Below, one piece after another: positions 33,346 to 42,255 of a stretch of DNA of 64,000 nucleotides. The stretch is from Bordetella parapertussis (lineage in GTDB: Bacteria; Pseudomonadota; Gammaproteobacteria; Burkholderiales; Burkholderiaceae_C), in NCBI GenBank assembly GCA_945901125.1, contig CAMDKD010000003.1:1-64000 (forward strand), written 5' to 3'. A program made the position numbers and the translations under genes. The first letter of the stretch is position 1. Each line of letters opens with the position of its first letter. The notes beneath the pieces are model-generated. The model was not told where the DNA came from and did no database searches. It was given only the letters and a program-made list of their open reading frames with translations.

Positions 33346-34194
33346 TCAAGCTTTGGCACAGGGCAAACCAGGCGTGTTACACCATTCACTCCAACTGCCG
33401 GCATACAAAGCGGTGCGACCTAAACCTGCAACTTCCATGGCCAGAATATTCGGTATGGCACTGATGCCGCTGCCGCAGTGGTGCACCACGGTTCTGGCAT
33501 GTTGCAAACTCAGCAAGGCGTCAAATTCAGCCCGCAGTATTGACGCGGGTTTCATCAAGCCGTCGCTTGCAATATTGCTGTTGAAAGGCCGGTTCAAGGC
33601 GCCTGGTATGTGGCCTGCGACCGGGTCAAACGGCTCGATTTCGCCTTTGTAACGTGCAGGCGCACGCGCATCCACAATGGTTTGCGAAGGCTTGCCCAAA
33701 TTGTCAGCCACATCAGCCGTGAGTTTGAGTTCAACCAGCGGTGCACCCAATACAAAATGGGCAGCAAGCGCTTTGGCGGCTGCGCCGGTTTGCACAGCGC
33801 CGGCTTCAGCCACCCAGGCTTGCAGGCCGCCGTCTAGCACTGCCACGGCCTCGTGGCCGCACCATTTAAGCATCCACCACAAGCGGCCGCAGTAGTTCAT
33901 GCCTTGTCTGTCGTAGACCACCACTTGGGTGTCGTTGGATACGCCGTTGGCTGACAGCCATTTGGCGAAATGTTCACGCGAGGGCAGGGGATGGCGACCG
34001 CCGTTCACAGCCAGCGCTTTGTCGTGGGTAGATAAATCGGTGTTGATATCCGCAAACGTCGCACCGGCTATGTGTTGCTCTTCAAACTGCTGGCGACCGG
34101 CTTCGGGTTTGGCCAGATCCGCGCTGCAATCGAACACACGAAAGTTGCCGGACAAACTTTTTAAATCGTCGGCAGATATCAAGGTGGTGTACAT
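33346..34194 (-). CDS. sseA: 3-mercaptopyruvate/thiosulfate sulfurtransferase
   Basis: A 282-residue two-domain rhodanese. The active-site loop of the second domain reads HHCGSGISA, close to the CG[S/T]GVT loop of mercaptopyruvate sulfurtransferases; the first domain carries a Tyr (YDRQGMNYCGRLWWML) in a degenerate, inactive rhodanese site. The ATG at 34194 matches the family start (MYTTLISADDL); two codons earlier is another ATG. Confidence 0.9.
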   Translation of the reverse strand: MYTTLISADDLKSLSGNFRVFDCSADLAKPEAGRQQFEEQHIAGATFADINTDLSTHDKALAVNGGRHPLPSREHFAKWLSANGVSNDTQVVVYDRQGMNYCGRLWWMLKWCGHEAVAVLDGGLQAWVAEAGAVQTGAAAKALAAHFVLGAPLVELKLTADVADNLGKPSQTIVDARAPARYKGEIEPFDPVAGHIPGALNRPFNSNIASDGLMKPASILRAEFDALLSLQHARTVVHHCGSGISAIPNILAMEVAGLGRTALYAGSWSEWCNTPGLPCAKA

Positions 34195-34273
34195 GATCAA
34201 TATTCCTCAGCGTGTGAAACGGGGACGGCGCGGTTGCGCAAATTGCTAGCGTGAAATCTGCAAAAAAACGGGA

Positions 34274-35398
34274 TTAACTGTTGGGCTCCATGTGGCGGTG
34301 GTACCACTCATGGAAATGCTGCATCCCGTCTTCCATCGGGCTTTGGTACGGGCCGAACTGGTTGTCGCCGCGTTGCATCAATGCCAATCGGCCCTGGTCC
34401 ATGCGCTCGGCTATTTCATCGTCTTCCACGCAAGTTTCCATGTAGGCGGCGCGTTGGGCTTCGACGAAATCACGTTCAAACGCGACGATTTCCTCGGGGT
34501 AGAAAAATTTGACTATGTTCATGGTTTTGCCCGGGCCCATGGGATGCAGGGTCGACACGGTCAGCACCTGCGGGTACCACTCCACCATGATGTGCGGGTA
34601 ATAGGTCAGCCAGATAGCGCCGTGCTTAGGCGTTTCACCTTGCGTGTAATTCAGCAAGGCTTCGTGCCAGCGTTCATACACCGGGCTGCCGGCCTTGCCA
34701 AGGCGGTTGGCCACGCCCACGGTTTGCACAGAAAAATGTTCGCCCATTTGCCATTGCAAATCTTCACAGGTGACAAAGTTGCCCAGTCCAGGATGGAACG
34801 GGCCGACATGGTAGTCCTCAAGGTAAACCTCGATAAAGGTTTTCCAGTTGTAGTTGCATACGTGCATTTCCACATGGTCGAGCGCGTAGCCGGTGAAATC
34901 GAGTTGCTTGTGCGGGCCCAGTGCCGCCATGTCGGCAGCGACATCACGTCCGTTGGCCTCGAACAACATGCCGTTCCATTCTTGTAGCGGGTAGTTTTGC
35001 AGGTTCAGGCAGGGATCGTGCTGAAAATGCGGCGCACCCAGTAACTGGCCGTCGGTGGCATAAGTCCAGCGGTGCAGCGGGCAGACCACATTGCCGCCCA
35101 TGGCTTTGGCCGGATCATTCAGGTTGCCGCGACCCTTGAGCATCACCGCTTGACGGTGTCTGCATACGTTGGAGATGAGTTGTATGCCTTGCGGGGTGCG
35201 AATCAGCGCGCGGCCTTCGTTCTCTTGGGGCAAAGCAAAATAGTCGCCTATGTGCGGCACTGACAAAACATGGCCGACATAGCGCGGGCCTTGCTTGAAC
35301 AATGTATGCATTTCACGCTGATACAGCGCTTCATCAAAATAGCTTGTAACTGAGAGTTGGCCACTGGCCTGCTGCAGTTGAAGACTTAAATCAGACAT
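34274..35398 (-). CDS. Rieske non-haem iron oxygenase, large subunit
   Basis: A 374-residue aromatic-ring-hydroxylating-dioxygenase-type alpha subunit. The Rieske boxes read CRHRQAVM and CPLHRWTY (CxH...CxxH), the mononuclear iron site uses EVYLEDYHVGPFHPGL with two His and a downstream Asp. The overall pattern resembles choline-, carnitine- or glycine-betaine-type oxygenases rather than naphthalene-type. The start at 35398 has AGGA upstream. No reductase gene is adjacent. The substrate is unknown. Confidence 0.85.
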   Translation of the reverse strand: MSDLSLQLQQASGQLSVTSYFDEALYQREMHTLFKQGPRYVGHVLSVPHIGDYFALPQENEGRALIRTPQGIQLISNVCRHRQAVMLKGRGNLNDPAKAMGGNVVCPLHRWTYATDGQLLGAPHFQHDPCLNLQNYPLQEWNGMLFEANGRDVAADMAALGPHKQLDFTGYALDHVEMHVCNYNWKTFIEVYLEDYHVGPFHPGLGNFVTCEDLQWQMGEHFSVQTVGVANRLGKAGSPVYERWHEALLNYTQGETPKHGAIWLTYYPHIMVEWYPQVLTVSTLHPMGPGKTMNIVKFFYPEEIVAFERDFVEAQRAAYMETCVEDDEIAERMDQGRLALMQRGDNQFGPYQSPMEDGMQHFHEWYHRHMEPNS

Positions 35399-35527
35399 AC
35401 GACATCCTGACCTAAAGACTCCCCACAGGGAGAGAAACAAAAAACTGGCTCAGTAGCCAGGCGGAAGCGGATTGTAGCCGCGCTTTAACACCCGCCTACA
35501 ATCTGAAACACTCAGGATGCAAAACAC

Positions 35528-35788
35528 ATGACCAAAGCTGCCAAAACCACTGCTACCCCGGCTGATGCACAGCAGGAACCCGCCAGTTACGAAGCGGGTT
35601 TGCAGGAATTGGAACAATTGGTCGCGCGCATGGAGTCGGGTCAAATGCCGTTGGCCGATATGTTGCAGTCCTACCAACGCGGTGCCTTTTTATTGGAACA
35701 TTGCCGCTCACGCTTGCAAGCGGTTGAAGCGCAAATACAAGTGCTGGAAGCCGGCAGCTTGAAAAACTGGTCAGGCAACGCCGAATGA
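35528..35788 (+). CDS. xseB: exodeoxyribonuclease VII small subunit
   Basis: An 86-residue protein with the XseB core YEAGLQELEQLVARMESGQMPLADMLQSYQRGAFLLEHCRSRL. It binds XseA to form the single-strand exonuclease. Its stop overlaps ispA by 4 bases, the common xseB-ispA order. Confidence 0.92.
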   Translation: MTKAAKTTATPADAQQEPASYEAGLQELEQLVARMESGQMPLADMLQSYQRGAFLLEHCRSRLQAVEAQIQVLEAGSLKNWSGNAE

Positions 35789-36693
35789 GCGGCTTTGACA
35801 TGAACGACTGGAGCCGCCGGCAATTGCTGGCGGTGGAGCAAGCCCTCACCGCATGGGTACCTGCGGACGCGCCCGCCGGCTTAGGTGAAGCCATGCGTTA
35901 CGCCGTACTCGATGGCGGCAAGCGCTTGCGGCCGCTGCTGGTGCTCGCTAGCCTGGAGGCTTGCGCCGCTCAGACACTTTCTGCATGTATGTCAGACGCC
36001 GGCATGCGCGCCGCCTGCGCCATCGAATTGATTCACGCTTACTCGCTGGTACACGACGACATGCCGTGCATGGACAACGATGTGCTCAGGCGCGGCAAAC
36101 CGACTGTGCATGTGAAATACGGCGAAGCCGGTGCGCTGCTGGCCGGCGACGCTTTGCAAACATTGGCGTTTGAACTCTTGACACCGGACCACAGCGACAT
36201 ACCTGCGCAAGTACAGGCACGCTTGTGCAGTTTGCTGGCGCGCGGCGCCGGACACGCTGGCATGGCGGGCGGGCAGGCCATCGACTTGGCCAGTGTCGGT
36301 GAACAGTTGTCGCTTCAACAACTGCGACTGATGCATCGCTGCAAAACCGGCGCATTGCTGGAGACCAGCGTGCAAATGGGCGCGGTGGCGGCGCAAGCGG
36401 ATGCCACGGCCATGCAAGCGCTGTTGTCTTACGGGCAGGCGCTGGGCGTGGCGTTTCAGGTGGTTGACGATATTTTGGACGTCACCGCTGACACCGCAGT
36501 GCTGGGCAAAACCGCGGGCAAAGACGCGGACAACAACAAACCCACGTATGTGTCATTGCTGGGTTTGGATGGCGCAAAAAAAGAAGCAGCTGTCTTGGCG
36601 CAGCAGGCGCAACAGGCTCTGGCTGACAGCGGCCTGGTGCAAACGCAGGCCTTGCAGGCTTTGGCTGACTGGGTATTGCAGCGGCAGCATTGA
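35785..36693 (+). CDS. ispA: farnesyl/geranyl diphosphate synthase
   Basis: A 302-residue trans-prenyltransferase. The first Asp-rich motif is DDMPCMDND in LVHDDMPCMDNDVLRRG and the second DDILD in FQVVDDILDVTAD. The arrangement before the first motif is as in bacterial farnesyl diphosphate synthase. It supplies prenyl precursors to CrtE and to the bacteriochlorophyll tail. dxs, which often follows ispA in Proteobacteria, is absent; an NnrU-like gene follows instead. Confidence 0.92.
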   Translation: MSGFDMNDWSRRQLLAVEQALTAWVPADAPAGLGEAMRYAVLDGGKRLRPLLVLASLEACAAQTLSACMSDAGMRAACAIELIHAYSLVHDDMPCMDNDVLRRGKPTVHVKYGEAGALLAGDALQTLAFELLTPDHSDIPAQVQARLCSLLARGAGHAGMAGGQAIDLASVGEQLSLQQLRLMHRCKTGALLETSVQMGAVAAQADATAMQALLSYGQALGVAFQVVDDILDVTADTAVLGKTAGKDADNNKPTYVSLLGLDGAKKEAAVLAQQAQQALADSGLVQTQALQALADWVLQRQH

Positions 36694-36747
36694 TTTTTGA
36701 AAACGCGCAGTCTGTTCACGGCTGTCAAAAAACATCAGGGGATCACA

Positions 36748-37332
36748 ATGGAATTGTTCATAACGGGTTTGGTGTTGTTTCTGGGTTGTCATTCATTACG
36801 TGTTTTTGCTGCGGACTGGCGCAGCCGCAAGCTTGAACAATGGGGCGAAAAAATGTTTAAAGGCATTTACAGCCTTGCCTCCCTGGTCGGCTTTGTGCTG
36901 CTGGTTTATGGATTCAGCAAAATCCGCTGGGACAGCCCGCAACTGTGGTCGCCGCCCGTCGCCATGCGGCATATCGCGGCGCTGCTGATGTTAGTTTCCA
37001 TGGTCTTGCTGGTGGCCGGACAGGTGCCGCACAACGCCATCAAGGCCAAACTCGGTCACCCCATGGTTCTGGCTGTCAAAGTCTGGGCGCTGGCCCATTT
37101 GCTGGCCAATGGCAAACAGGCTGATCTCATTTTGTTCGGCGCGTTTTTGCTCTGGTCGGTGGTCAATTTCCGCGCCGCCAGGCAGCGTGACCGGCTGGCG
37201 ACTCAGTCAGGCGCACCAATCGAGGCCACGCCGAATACCTTGCGTGTTGTGTTGATAGGAGTTGCCGCCTGGGCTGTTTTGTTGTTTGGCGGCCATACCT
37301 GGTTGTTTGCTGTCAGTCCGCTGGGTTGGTAA
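36748..37332 (+). CDS. NnrU/Z-ISO-family membrane protein
   Basis: A 194-residue integral membrane protein with about five spans and the NnrU family pattern: a His in span 1 (FLGCHSLRVF), GLYSLxSLxGF-like block (KGIYSLASLVGFVLLVYGF), RHPMxxx-like GHPMVLAVKVWALAHLLANG. NnrU was linked to nitrite/NO reduction, and the plant zeta-carotene isomerase Z-ISO belongs to the same family. The position between ispA and crtE makes an isoprenoid or carotenoid role attractive. The start at 36748 has AGGGGAT upstream. Confidence 0.8.
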   Translation: MELFITGLVLFLGCHSLRVFAADWRSRKLEQWGEKMFKGIYSLASLVGFVLLVYGFSKIRWDSPQLWSPPVAMRHIAALLMLVSMVLLVAGQVPHNAIKAKLGHPMVLAVKVWALAHLLANGKQADLILFGAFLLWSVVNFRAARQRDRLATQSGAPIEATPNTLRVVLIGVAAWAVLLFGGHTWLFAVSPLGW

Positions 37333-37364
37333 TGAATACTTTTTTATATTATTTTGACGTAAAG

Positions 37365-37382
37365 TGTTTGTTATTGACCACT
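37365..37382 (+). promoter_or_regulatory. degenerate PpsR/CrtJ-type site
   Basis: TGT-N12-ACT, one base off the TGT-N12-ACA consensus, sits 73 bases (about seven helical turns) upstream of the perfect site at 37438. PpsR tetramers bind paired sites cooperatively. Confidence 0.4.
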
Positions 37383-37437
37383 TGCTTCATTAAAAGCCGG
37401 AGCAGGGCTTCTTATTTATCCCATTGACAAAGCCAAG

Positions 37438-37455
37438 TGTCATGTTAAATTGACA
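37438..37455 (+). promoter_or_regulatory. perfect PpsR/CrtJ operator upstream of crtE
   Basis: TGT-N12-ACA with extended symmetry AAGTGTCA-N8-TGACACTT, an ideal PpsR/CrtJ site. A promoter-like TTGACA (37424-37429) and TAAATT (37446-37451, 16-base spacing) overlap it, so bound repressor would block RNA polymerase. It lies 58 bases before the crtE start. Confidence 0.75.
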
Positions 37456-37513
37456 CTTGTGGATGTCGCTTCGAATTGTCGGTGCGGCGGTTGCCACCCC
37501 AGCAGGGGGTCAC

Positions 37514-38419
37514 ATGAGCTTGTCAAAACGCATAGAAGCAGCCCTTAAGAGGCAATTTTTATTAACCCAGACCAAGAGTGCGCCGCCCCGCTTGATGGAT
37601 GCTATGCGCCACGCGGTATTTCCCGGCGGTGCACGCATCCGGCCTCAGTTGTGCATGGCAGTGGCCAAGGCCTGCGGCGAGGATGACCCTGAATTGACTG
37701 ATGCGGCGGCACTCGCCATTGAATTGCTTCACTGTGCCTCTCTTGTGCATGACGACATGCCTTGTTTTGACGATGCCGATATGCGTCGCGGCCAGGTCAC
37801 CGTACACAAACAATTCGGCGAACCACTGGCGCTGCTGACCGGTGACGCTTTGATCGTCATGGCCTACCAGGTGCTGGCGCGCAGTGGCCGTCAGCACCCG
37901 CTGCGCACTGTGCAATTACTCAGTGTCATTAGCGACGGCGTCGGTGCGCCAGACGGCATCGTGGCCGGGCAGGCCTGGGAATGCGAAACACGGGTTGAAC
38001 TCAGCCAGTACCAGCGCGCCAAAACCGGCGCCTTGTTTGTGGCCGCTACATGTGCCGGTGCCCTGGCTGCCGGTGTCGATCCTCAACCCTGGCATAAATT
38101 AGGCAGTACGCTGGGCGAAGCCTACCAAGTGGCAGACGATATCCGCGATGTGATGATGCAGGCTGATCAACTCGGCAAACCCGCCGGTCAGGATGCGCAC
38201 CATGGCCGCCCGAGTGCAGCCGCTGATCTCGGTCTGGTCGGCGCATTGCAGTATTTCAACGGTTTGATGCAAACCGCTGCGGACTCCGTGCCTATGTGCG
38301 AAAGCCGCGAAGCCATGCGCAAACTGGTGTTGATGGAGTCCGAGCGATTGGTGCCGCCGTCTGCTTGCGAACAAATTTCGCGCCAGTCCCAAGCGAGTTC
38401 CTCGCGCGTCAGCGCCTGA
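37514..38419 (+). CDS. crtE: geranylgeranyl diphosphate synthase
   Basis: A 301-residue prenyltransferase. The first Asp-rich motif DDMPCFDDADMRRG and the second DDIRDVMMQAD (DDIRD rather than DDILD) fit photosynthetic-cluster CrtE proteins. It makes C20 diphosphate for carotenoids and the phytyl tail of bacteriochlorophyll. The ATG at 37514 is preceded by AGGGGG; an upstream in-frame TTG at 37457 falls in the PpsR operator region and is unlikely. It is the first gene of the photosynthesis cluster and is followed by crtF after 12 bases. Confidence 0.93.
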   Translation: MSLSKRIEAALKRQFLLTQTKSAPPRLMDAMRHAVFPGGARIRPQLCMAVAKACGEDDPELTDAAALAIELLHCASLVHDDMPCFDDADMRRGQVTVHKQFGEPLALLTGDALIVMAYQVLARSGRQHPLRTVQLLSVISDGVGAPDGIVAGQAWECETRVELSQYQRAKTGALFVAATCAGALAAGVDPQPWHKLGSTLGEAYQVADDIRDVMMQADQLGKPAGQDAHHGRPSAAADLGLVGALQYFNGLMQTAADSVPMCESREAMRKLVLMESERLVPPSACEQISRQSQASSSRVSA

Positions 38420-38431
38420 TTTGGCTGATCT

Positions 38432-39592
38432 ATGAAAAGCCTGGATCTGGCCAAACCGCTGGCCGAACACCGCAACAACCGCCCCGGTTGGCGGCAGCAA
38501 ATTGATCAACGTTTAGACCGTTGGATGACCTCGCCGGGTTTTTACCGCTGGGCTATTTCCAATCCTTTGACACGCTGGGTCACCCGCAGAAGAGCCGCTC
38601 AGTTGTTCGATGTGATGGCAGGTTTTGTGCACAGCCAGGTGTTACTGGCGTGTGTGCGTTTGCACCTGTTGGAAATATTGCGCGAGCAGCCGCTTTCACT
38701 TGAGCAACTCGCCCAACAATGCCGCATGCCGGCCGCTGCCATGCAACGTTTGTTGCAATCGGCCGTGGCTTTGCGCCTGGTTGAAATGCGAGGCGACAAC
38801 TGCTATGGCTTGGGTGCGCTGGGCGCGCCTGTGGCAGCCGATCCGGGCCTGCGTTTGATGATCGAGCACAACGCGGTTTTGTTTGACGATATGCGCGATC
38901 CGCTGGCATTGCTACGCGATGAGATGCAACCGCATATGCAAGCCTATTGGCCGTACATGAACGGCGATAACCCCCAGGGTTGGGAAGCTGAAAAAGTCGC
39001 TCGCTATTCGGAATTGATGTCGGCGTCGCAGCGTTTTGTGATTGAAGAATTGCTGGCCTCATACGATTTTTCAGCGCACCGCCAGGTTCTGGACATAGGC
39101 GGCGGTAAAGGCGGATGGGTGCTGGCGCTGGCGCAAAAAGTCCCCGGTTTGAAATTGCATTTGATGGACTTGCCACCGGTGGCCGCCCTGGGGGCTGAAC
39201 GCATGGAAAAAGCAGGCGTGTCGGACCGTGTCACGGTGCACGGCGGCAGCTTCATCAGCAATGCCTTGCCCGGCGGTGTCGATCTGGTCACGCTGGTGCG
39301 CGTGGCGCACGACCATCCGGATGCGGTGGTCAAGGCGCTGCTGACCAAGATTTACCAGATGCTGCCAAGCGGCGGCCGGTTGTTGTTGGCCGAACCCATG
39401 GCCCAGCCGCCCGGCGAAAAGCCTGTAGGCGACGCTTACTTTCATTTTTACCTGCTGGCCATGGGCAGCGGCCGTTTGCGCTCCCCGGATGAGTTGCGCA
39501 GCTTGATGCTGGAAGCCGGATTTGAGTCGGTGGAGCCGGTTGCCAATCCCATGCCCTTGCATACCCGCATGCTGCTTGGACAGAAAAGATAA
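38432..39592 (+). CDS. crtF: hydroxyneurosporene O-methyltransferase
   Basis: A 386-residue SAM-dependent O-methyltransferase. The N-terminal helical dimerisation domain (residues 1-170) is followed by the SAM motif LDIGGGKGGWVLALAQ near residue 215, then LVRVAHDHPD and a C-terminal LLLAEP block. CrtF methylates the 1-hydroxy group of hydroxyneurosporene/spheroidene-series carotenoids, fitting crtA, crtC and crtD in the same cluster. Confidence 0.9.
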   Translation: MKSLDLAKPLAEHRNNRPGWRQQIDQRLDRWMTSPGFYRWAISNPLTRWVTRRRAAQLFDVMAGFVHSQVLLACVRLHLLEILREQPLSLEQLAQQCRMPAAAMQRLLQSAVALRLVEMRGDNCYGLGALGAPVAADPGLRLMIEHNAVLFDDMRDPLALLRDEMQPHMQAYWPYMNGDNPQGWEAEKVARYSELMSASQRFVIEELLASYDFSAHRQVLDIGGGKGGWVLALAQKVPGLKLHLMDLPPVAALGAERMEKAGVSDRVTVHGGSFISNALPGGVDLVTLVRVAHDHPDAVVKALLTKIYQMLPSGGRLLLAEPMAQPPGEKPVGDAYFHFYLLAMGSGRLRSPDELRSLMLEAGFESVEPVANPMPLHTRMLLGQKR

Positions 39593-39619
39593 GTGAATAC
39601 CCTAGGATGACAGACAAAA

Positions 39620-39637
39620 CGTCAATTTAGGTTGACA
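39620..39637 (-). promoter_or_regulatory. PpsR/CrtJ-type site upstream of bchX
   Basis: On the minus strand TGT-N12-ACG, one mismatch from consensus, with symmetric GTCA-N8-TGAC cores. It sits about 70 bases before the bchX start and suggests that bchXYZ-puf has its own oxygen- and light-responsive control. Confidence 0.5.
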
Positions 39638-39709
39638 CAACTTGCTGTAAACCTAAAAATACAACCAAGACAGATGCATTTCATCCAAAGCTGGTAAACG
39701 GAGAGACTG

Positions 39710-40717
39710 ATGAGCAACCCCCAAAGCAATGAAAAGACGATCCAATTTGTCGACCGACTGCGTGAAGAGGCTTTCCAGGAGCCTGATGCCGTGCATACCG
39801 GCGAAGTGACCAAGGAAACCCAAATCATTGCCATTTACGGCAAGGGTGGCATTGGCAAAAGCTTCACGCTGGCTAACCTCAGTTACATGATGGCCCAGCA
39901 GGGCAAAAAAGTGTTGCTCATCGGTTGTGACCCCAAGAGCGATACCACCAGCTTGTTGTTCGGCGGCAAGGCTTGTCCGACCATCATCGAAACTTCTTCC
40001 AAGAAAAAGCTCGCCGGTGAAGAAATCAAGATCGGTGACGTCTGCTTTATCCGTGACGGTGTCTTCGCCATGGAACTAGGCGGCCCAGAAGTGGGTCGCG
40101 GTTGCGGTGGGCGCGGCATCATTCATGGCTTTGAAACCATGGAAAAACTCGGCTTCCACGAGTGGGGTTTTGACTACGTATTGCTAGACTTTTTAGGTGA
40201 CGTGGTGTGCGGTGGCTTCGGTCTGCCGATTGCCCGCGACATGTGCCAGAAAGTTATTGTCGTCGCCTCCAACGATTTGCAGTCTCTTTATGTTGCAAAC
40301 AATGTGTGTAGCGCAGTGGAATATTTCCGCAAACTCGGCGGCAATGTCGGCGTGGCCGGCATGGTCATCAACAAAGACGACGGCACCGGCGAGGCCCAGG
40401 CCTTTGCAGCCAACGCAGGTATTCCTGTGCTGGCGGCCATTCCTGCCAACGAAGACATACGCCGCAAAAGCGCCAGCTACGAAATCATCGGCAAGCCTGA
40501 AGGCGAATGGGGTTCTTTGTTTGCCGAGTTGGCCAAAAACGTGGCCGAGGCTCCGCCGCAGCGCCCCAAGCCCCAAACTCAAGATCAGTTGCTGGGTTTG
40601 TTCAGCGCTGACGTGACAGGTCGTGACTTTGTCATGACGCCCGCCACAGAAGTTGATATGACCGGCAAGACCGTCATCGACAGACCTACCCTCGAAGTGG
40701 TTTACGACGAAGTCTGA
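39710..40717 (+). CDS. bchX: chlorophyllide reductase iron protein subunit X
   Basis: A 335-residue NifH-like ATPase that feeds electrons to BchYZ, reducing chlorophyllide a ring B to the bacteriochlorin. The P-loop GKGGIGKS is at residues 44-51. The [4Fe-4S] ligands are the Cys in GRGCGGRG and in DVVCGGFGLP, shared between two monomers. First gene of bchXYZ; bchC, its usual upstream neighbour, is absent. Confidence 0.96.
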   Translation: MSNPQSNEKTIQFVDRLREEAFQEPDAVHTGEVTKETQIIAIYGKGGIGKSFTLANLSYMMAQQGKKVLLIGCDPKSDTTSLLFGGKACPTIIETSSKKKLAGEEIKIGDVCFIRDGVFAMELGGPEVGRGCGGRGIIHGFETMEKLGFHEWGFDYVLLDFLGDVVCGGFGLPIARDMCQKVIVVASNDLQSLYVANNVCSAVEYFRKLGGNVGVAGMVINKDDGTGEAQAFAANAGIPVLAAIPANEDIRRKSASYEIIGKPEGEWGSLFAELAKNVAEAPPQRPKPQTQDQLLGLFSADVTGRDFVMTPATEVDMTGKTVIDRPTLEVVYDEV

Positions 40718-40725
40718 AGCTGATC

Positions 40726-42255
40726 ATGAGCGACATCATTCCCATCACCCCCTTGCCCAATCCAGCTGCTGCGGCTGCTGATGGTTTAGGCTGTCATGCC
40801 GGTAAAGACCAGATGCTTGACGCGGCGGCCAAGGCCGGCAAGAGCGAGGTGCTGGCGCAATATGCTGCGGACTATCCCAAGGGCCCGCACGACCAGCCGC
40901 AGTCCATGTGTCCTGCTTTCGGTTCATTGCGCGTCGGTTTGCGTATGCGACGTACCGCCACTATTCTGAGCGGCTCGGCCTGTTGTGTGTACGGTTTGAC
41001 ATTCACTTCACATTTCTACGGCGCGCGACGCACGGTGGGCTATGTGCCGTTCAACTCCGAAACATTGGTCACCGGCAAACTGTTTGAAGACATACGCGAA
41101 GCGGTGTACGAACAAGCCGACCCGGACAAACTCGATTGCATCGTCATCATCAATTTGTGCGTACCCACGGCCAGTGGTGTGCCCTTGCAGTTGTTGCCCA
41201 AAGAAATCAACGGCGTGCGCATCATTGGTATTGATGTGCCCGGTTTCGGTGTGCCCACGCACGCAGAAGCCAAGGATGTATTGGCCGGCGCCATGTTGCA
41301 TTACGCCAGGCAGGAAGCCATGGCAGGCCCGGTGGCTGCGCCGCGTCAAGGTCGCAGCAGCAAACCGACCATCACTTTGCTGGGCGAAATGTTCCCAGCT
41401 GATCCCATGATCATTGCGCAAATGATCGCGCCCATGGACTTGGCAGTCGGCACGGTAGCGCCCACCCGTGAATGGCGCGAACTGTATGCGGCTTTGGACT
41501 GCAAAGCAGTCGCCGCCATCCACCCTTTTTACACCGCCAGCGTGCGCGAGTTTCAAGCTGCCGGTCGCCCCATCGTCGGATCTGCGCCGGTCGGTATCGA
41601 AGGCACAGACGCTTGGTTGGGTGCCATCGGTCAAGCCTGCGGTGTGTCACAAGACAAGATTGATACGGCACGCAATCAGACTTTGGGTGCCATGCGCGGT
41701 GTGTTGGCCTCGCAAAAAATCAATGGCCGCATCACCTTGAGCGGCTATGAAGGTTCTGAATTGCTGGTGGCGCGTTTGTTGATTGAGTGCGGTGCCGATT
41801 TGCGATATGTCGGCAGTGCTTGTCCTGCCACACCATGGAATGCGCATGATGCCCAATGGCTGCAAGCCAAAGGCGTGCATGTGCAATTCCGTGCATCCCT
41901 CGAGCAAGACTTGGCTGCCATGCACGAATTCAAACCGCAGCTTGCCATCGGTACCACGCCAGTGGTGCAAGCTGCCAAAGAGTTGTGCATTCCATCTTTG
42001 TATTTCACCAATCTCATCTCTGCGCGTCCTTTGATGGGTGTGGCCGGTGCCGGTTCGCTGATTCAAGTGGTGAATGCCGCCATAGGCAATCAGGCGCGCT
42101 TCGATGAAATGAAAGCGTTTTTTGGAACTGTCGGTCAAGGCGATGAAGCCGGTGTGTGGGAGGACGTTCCTGTCATGCACCCGGACTTCAAAAAAGAAGT
42201 GCGCCGCCAGTTCGAGAAAAAGCAGAAGAAACGCAAAGCCGAGGAGATGGGCTGA
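40726..42255 (+). CDS. bchY: chlorophyllide reductase subunit Y
   Basis: A 509-residue NifD-like subunit of the chlorophyllide a oxidoreductase. The NifDK-type blocks HDQPQSMCPAFGSLRVG, AVGTVAPTREWRELYAAL and the Cys in SGSACCVYGLTFTSHFYGARR are clear. It pairs with BchZ to hold the [4Fe-4S] cluster and substrate. Its stop overlaps the bchZ start by one base (TGATG). Confidence 0.95.
   Translation: MSDIIPITPLPNPAAAAADGLGCHAGKDQMLDAAAKAGKSEVLAQYAADYPKGPHDQPQSMCPAFGSLRVGLRMRRTATILSGSACCVYGLTFTSHFYGARRTVGYVPFNSETLVTGKLFEDIREAVYEQADPDKLDCIVIINLCVPTASGVPLQLLPKEINGVRIIGIDVPGFGVPTHAEAKDVLAGAMLHYARQEAMAGPVAAPRQGRSSKPTITLLGEMFPADPMIIAQMIAPMDLAVGTVAPTREWRELYAALDCKAVAAIHPFYTASVREFQAAGRPIVGSAPVGIEGTDAWLGAIGQACGVSQDKIDTARNQTLGAMRGVLASQKINGRITLSGYEGSELLVARLLIECGADLRYVGSACPATPWNAHDAQWLQAKGVHVQFRASLEQDLAAMHEFKPQLAIGTTPVVQAAKELCIPSLYFTNLISARPLMGVAGAGSLIQVVNAAIGNQARFDEMKAFFGTVGQGDEAGVWEDVPVMHPDFKKEVRRQFEKKQKKRKAEEMG

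Noticed and set aside
42156..42254. 33-codon N-terminal extension of bchZ
   Set aside because: Lies inside bchY; the BchZ family start and a GAGGAG ribosome site match the ATG at 42255.
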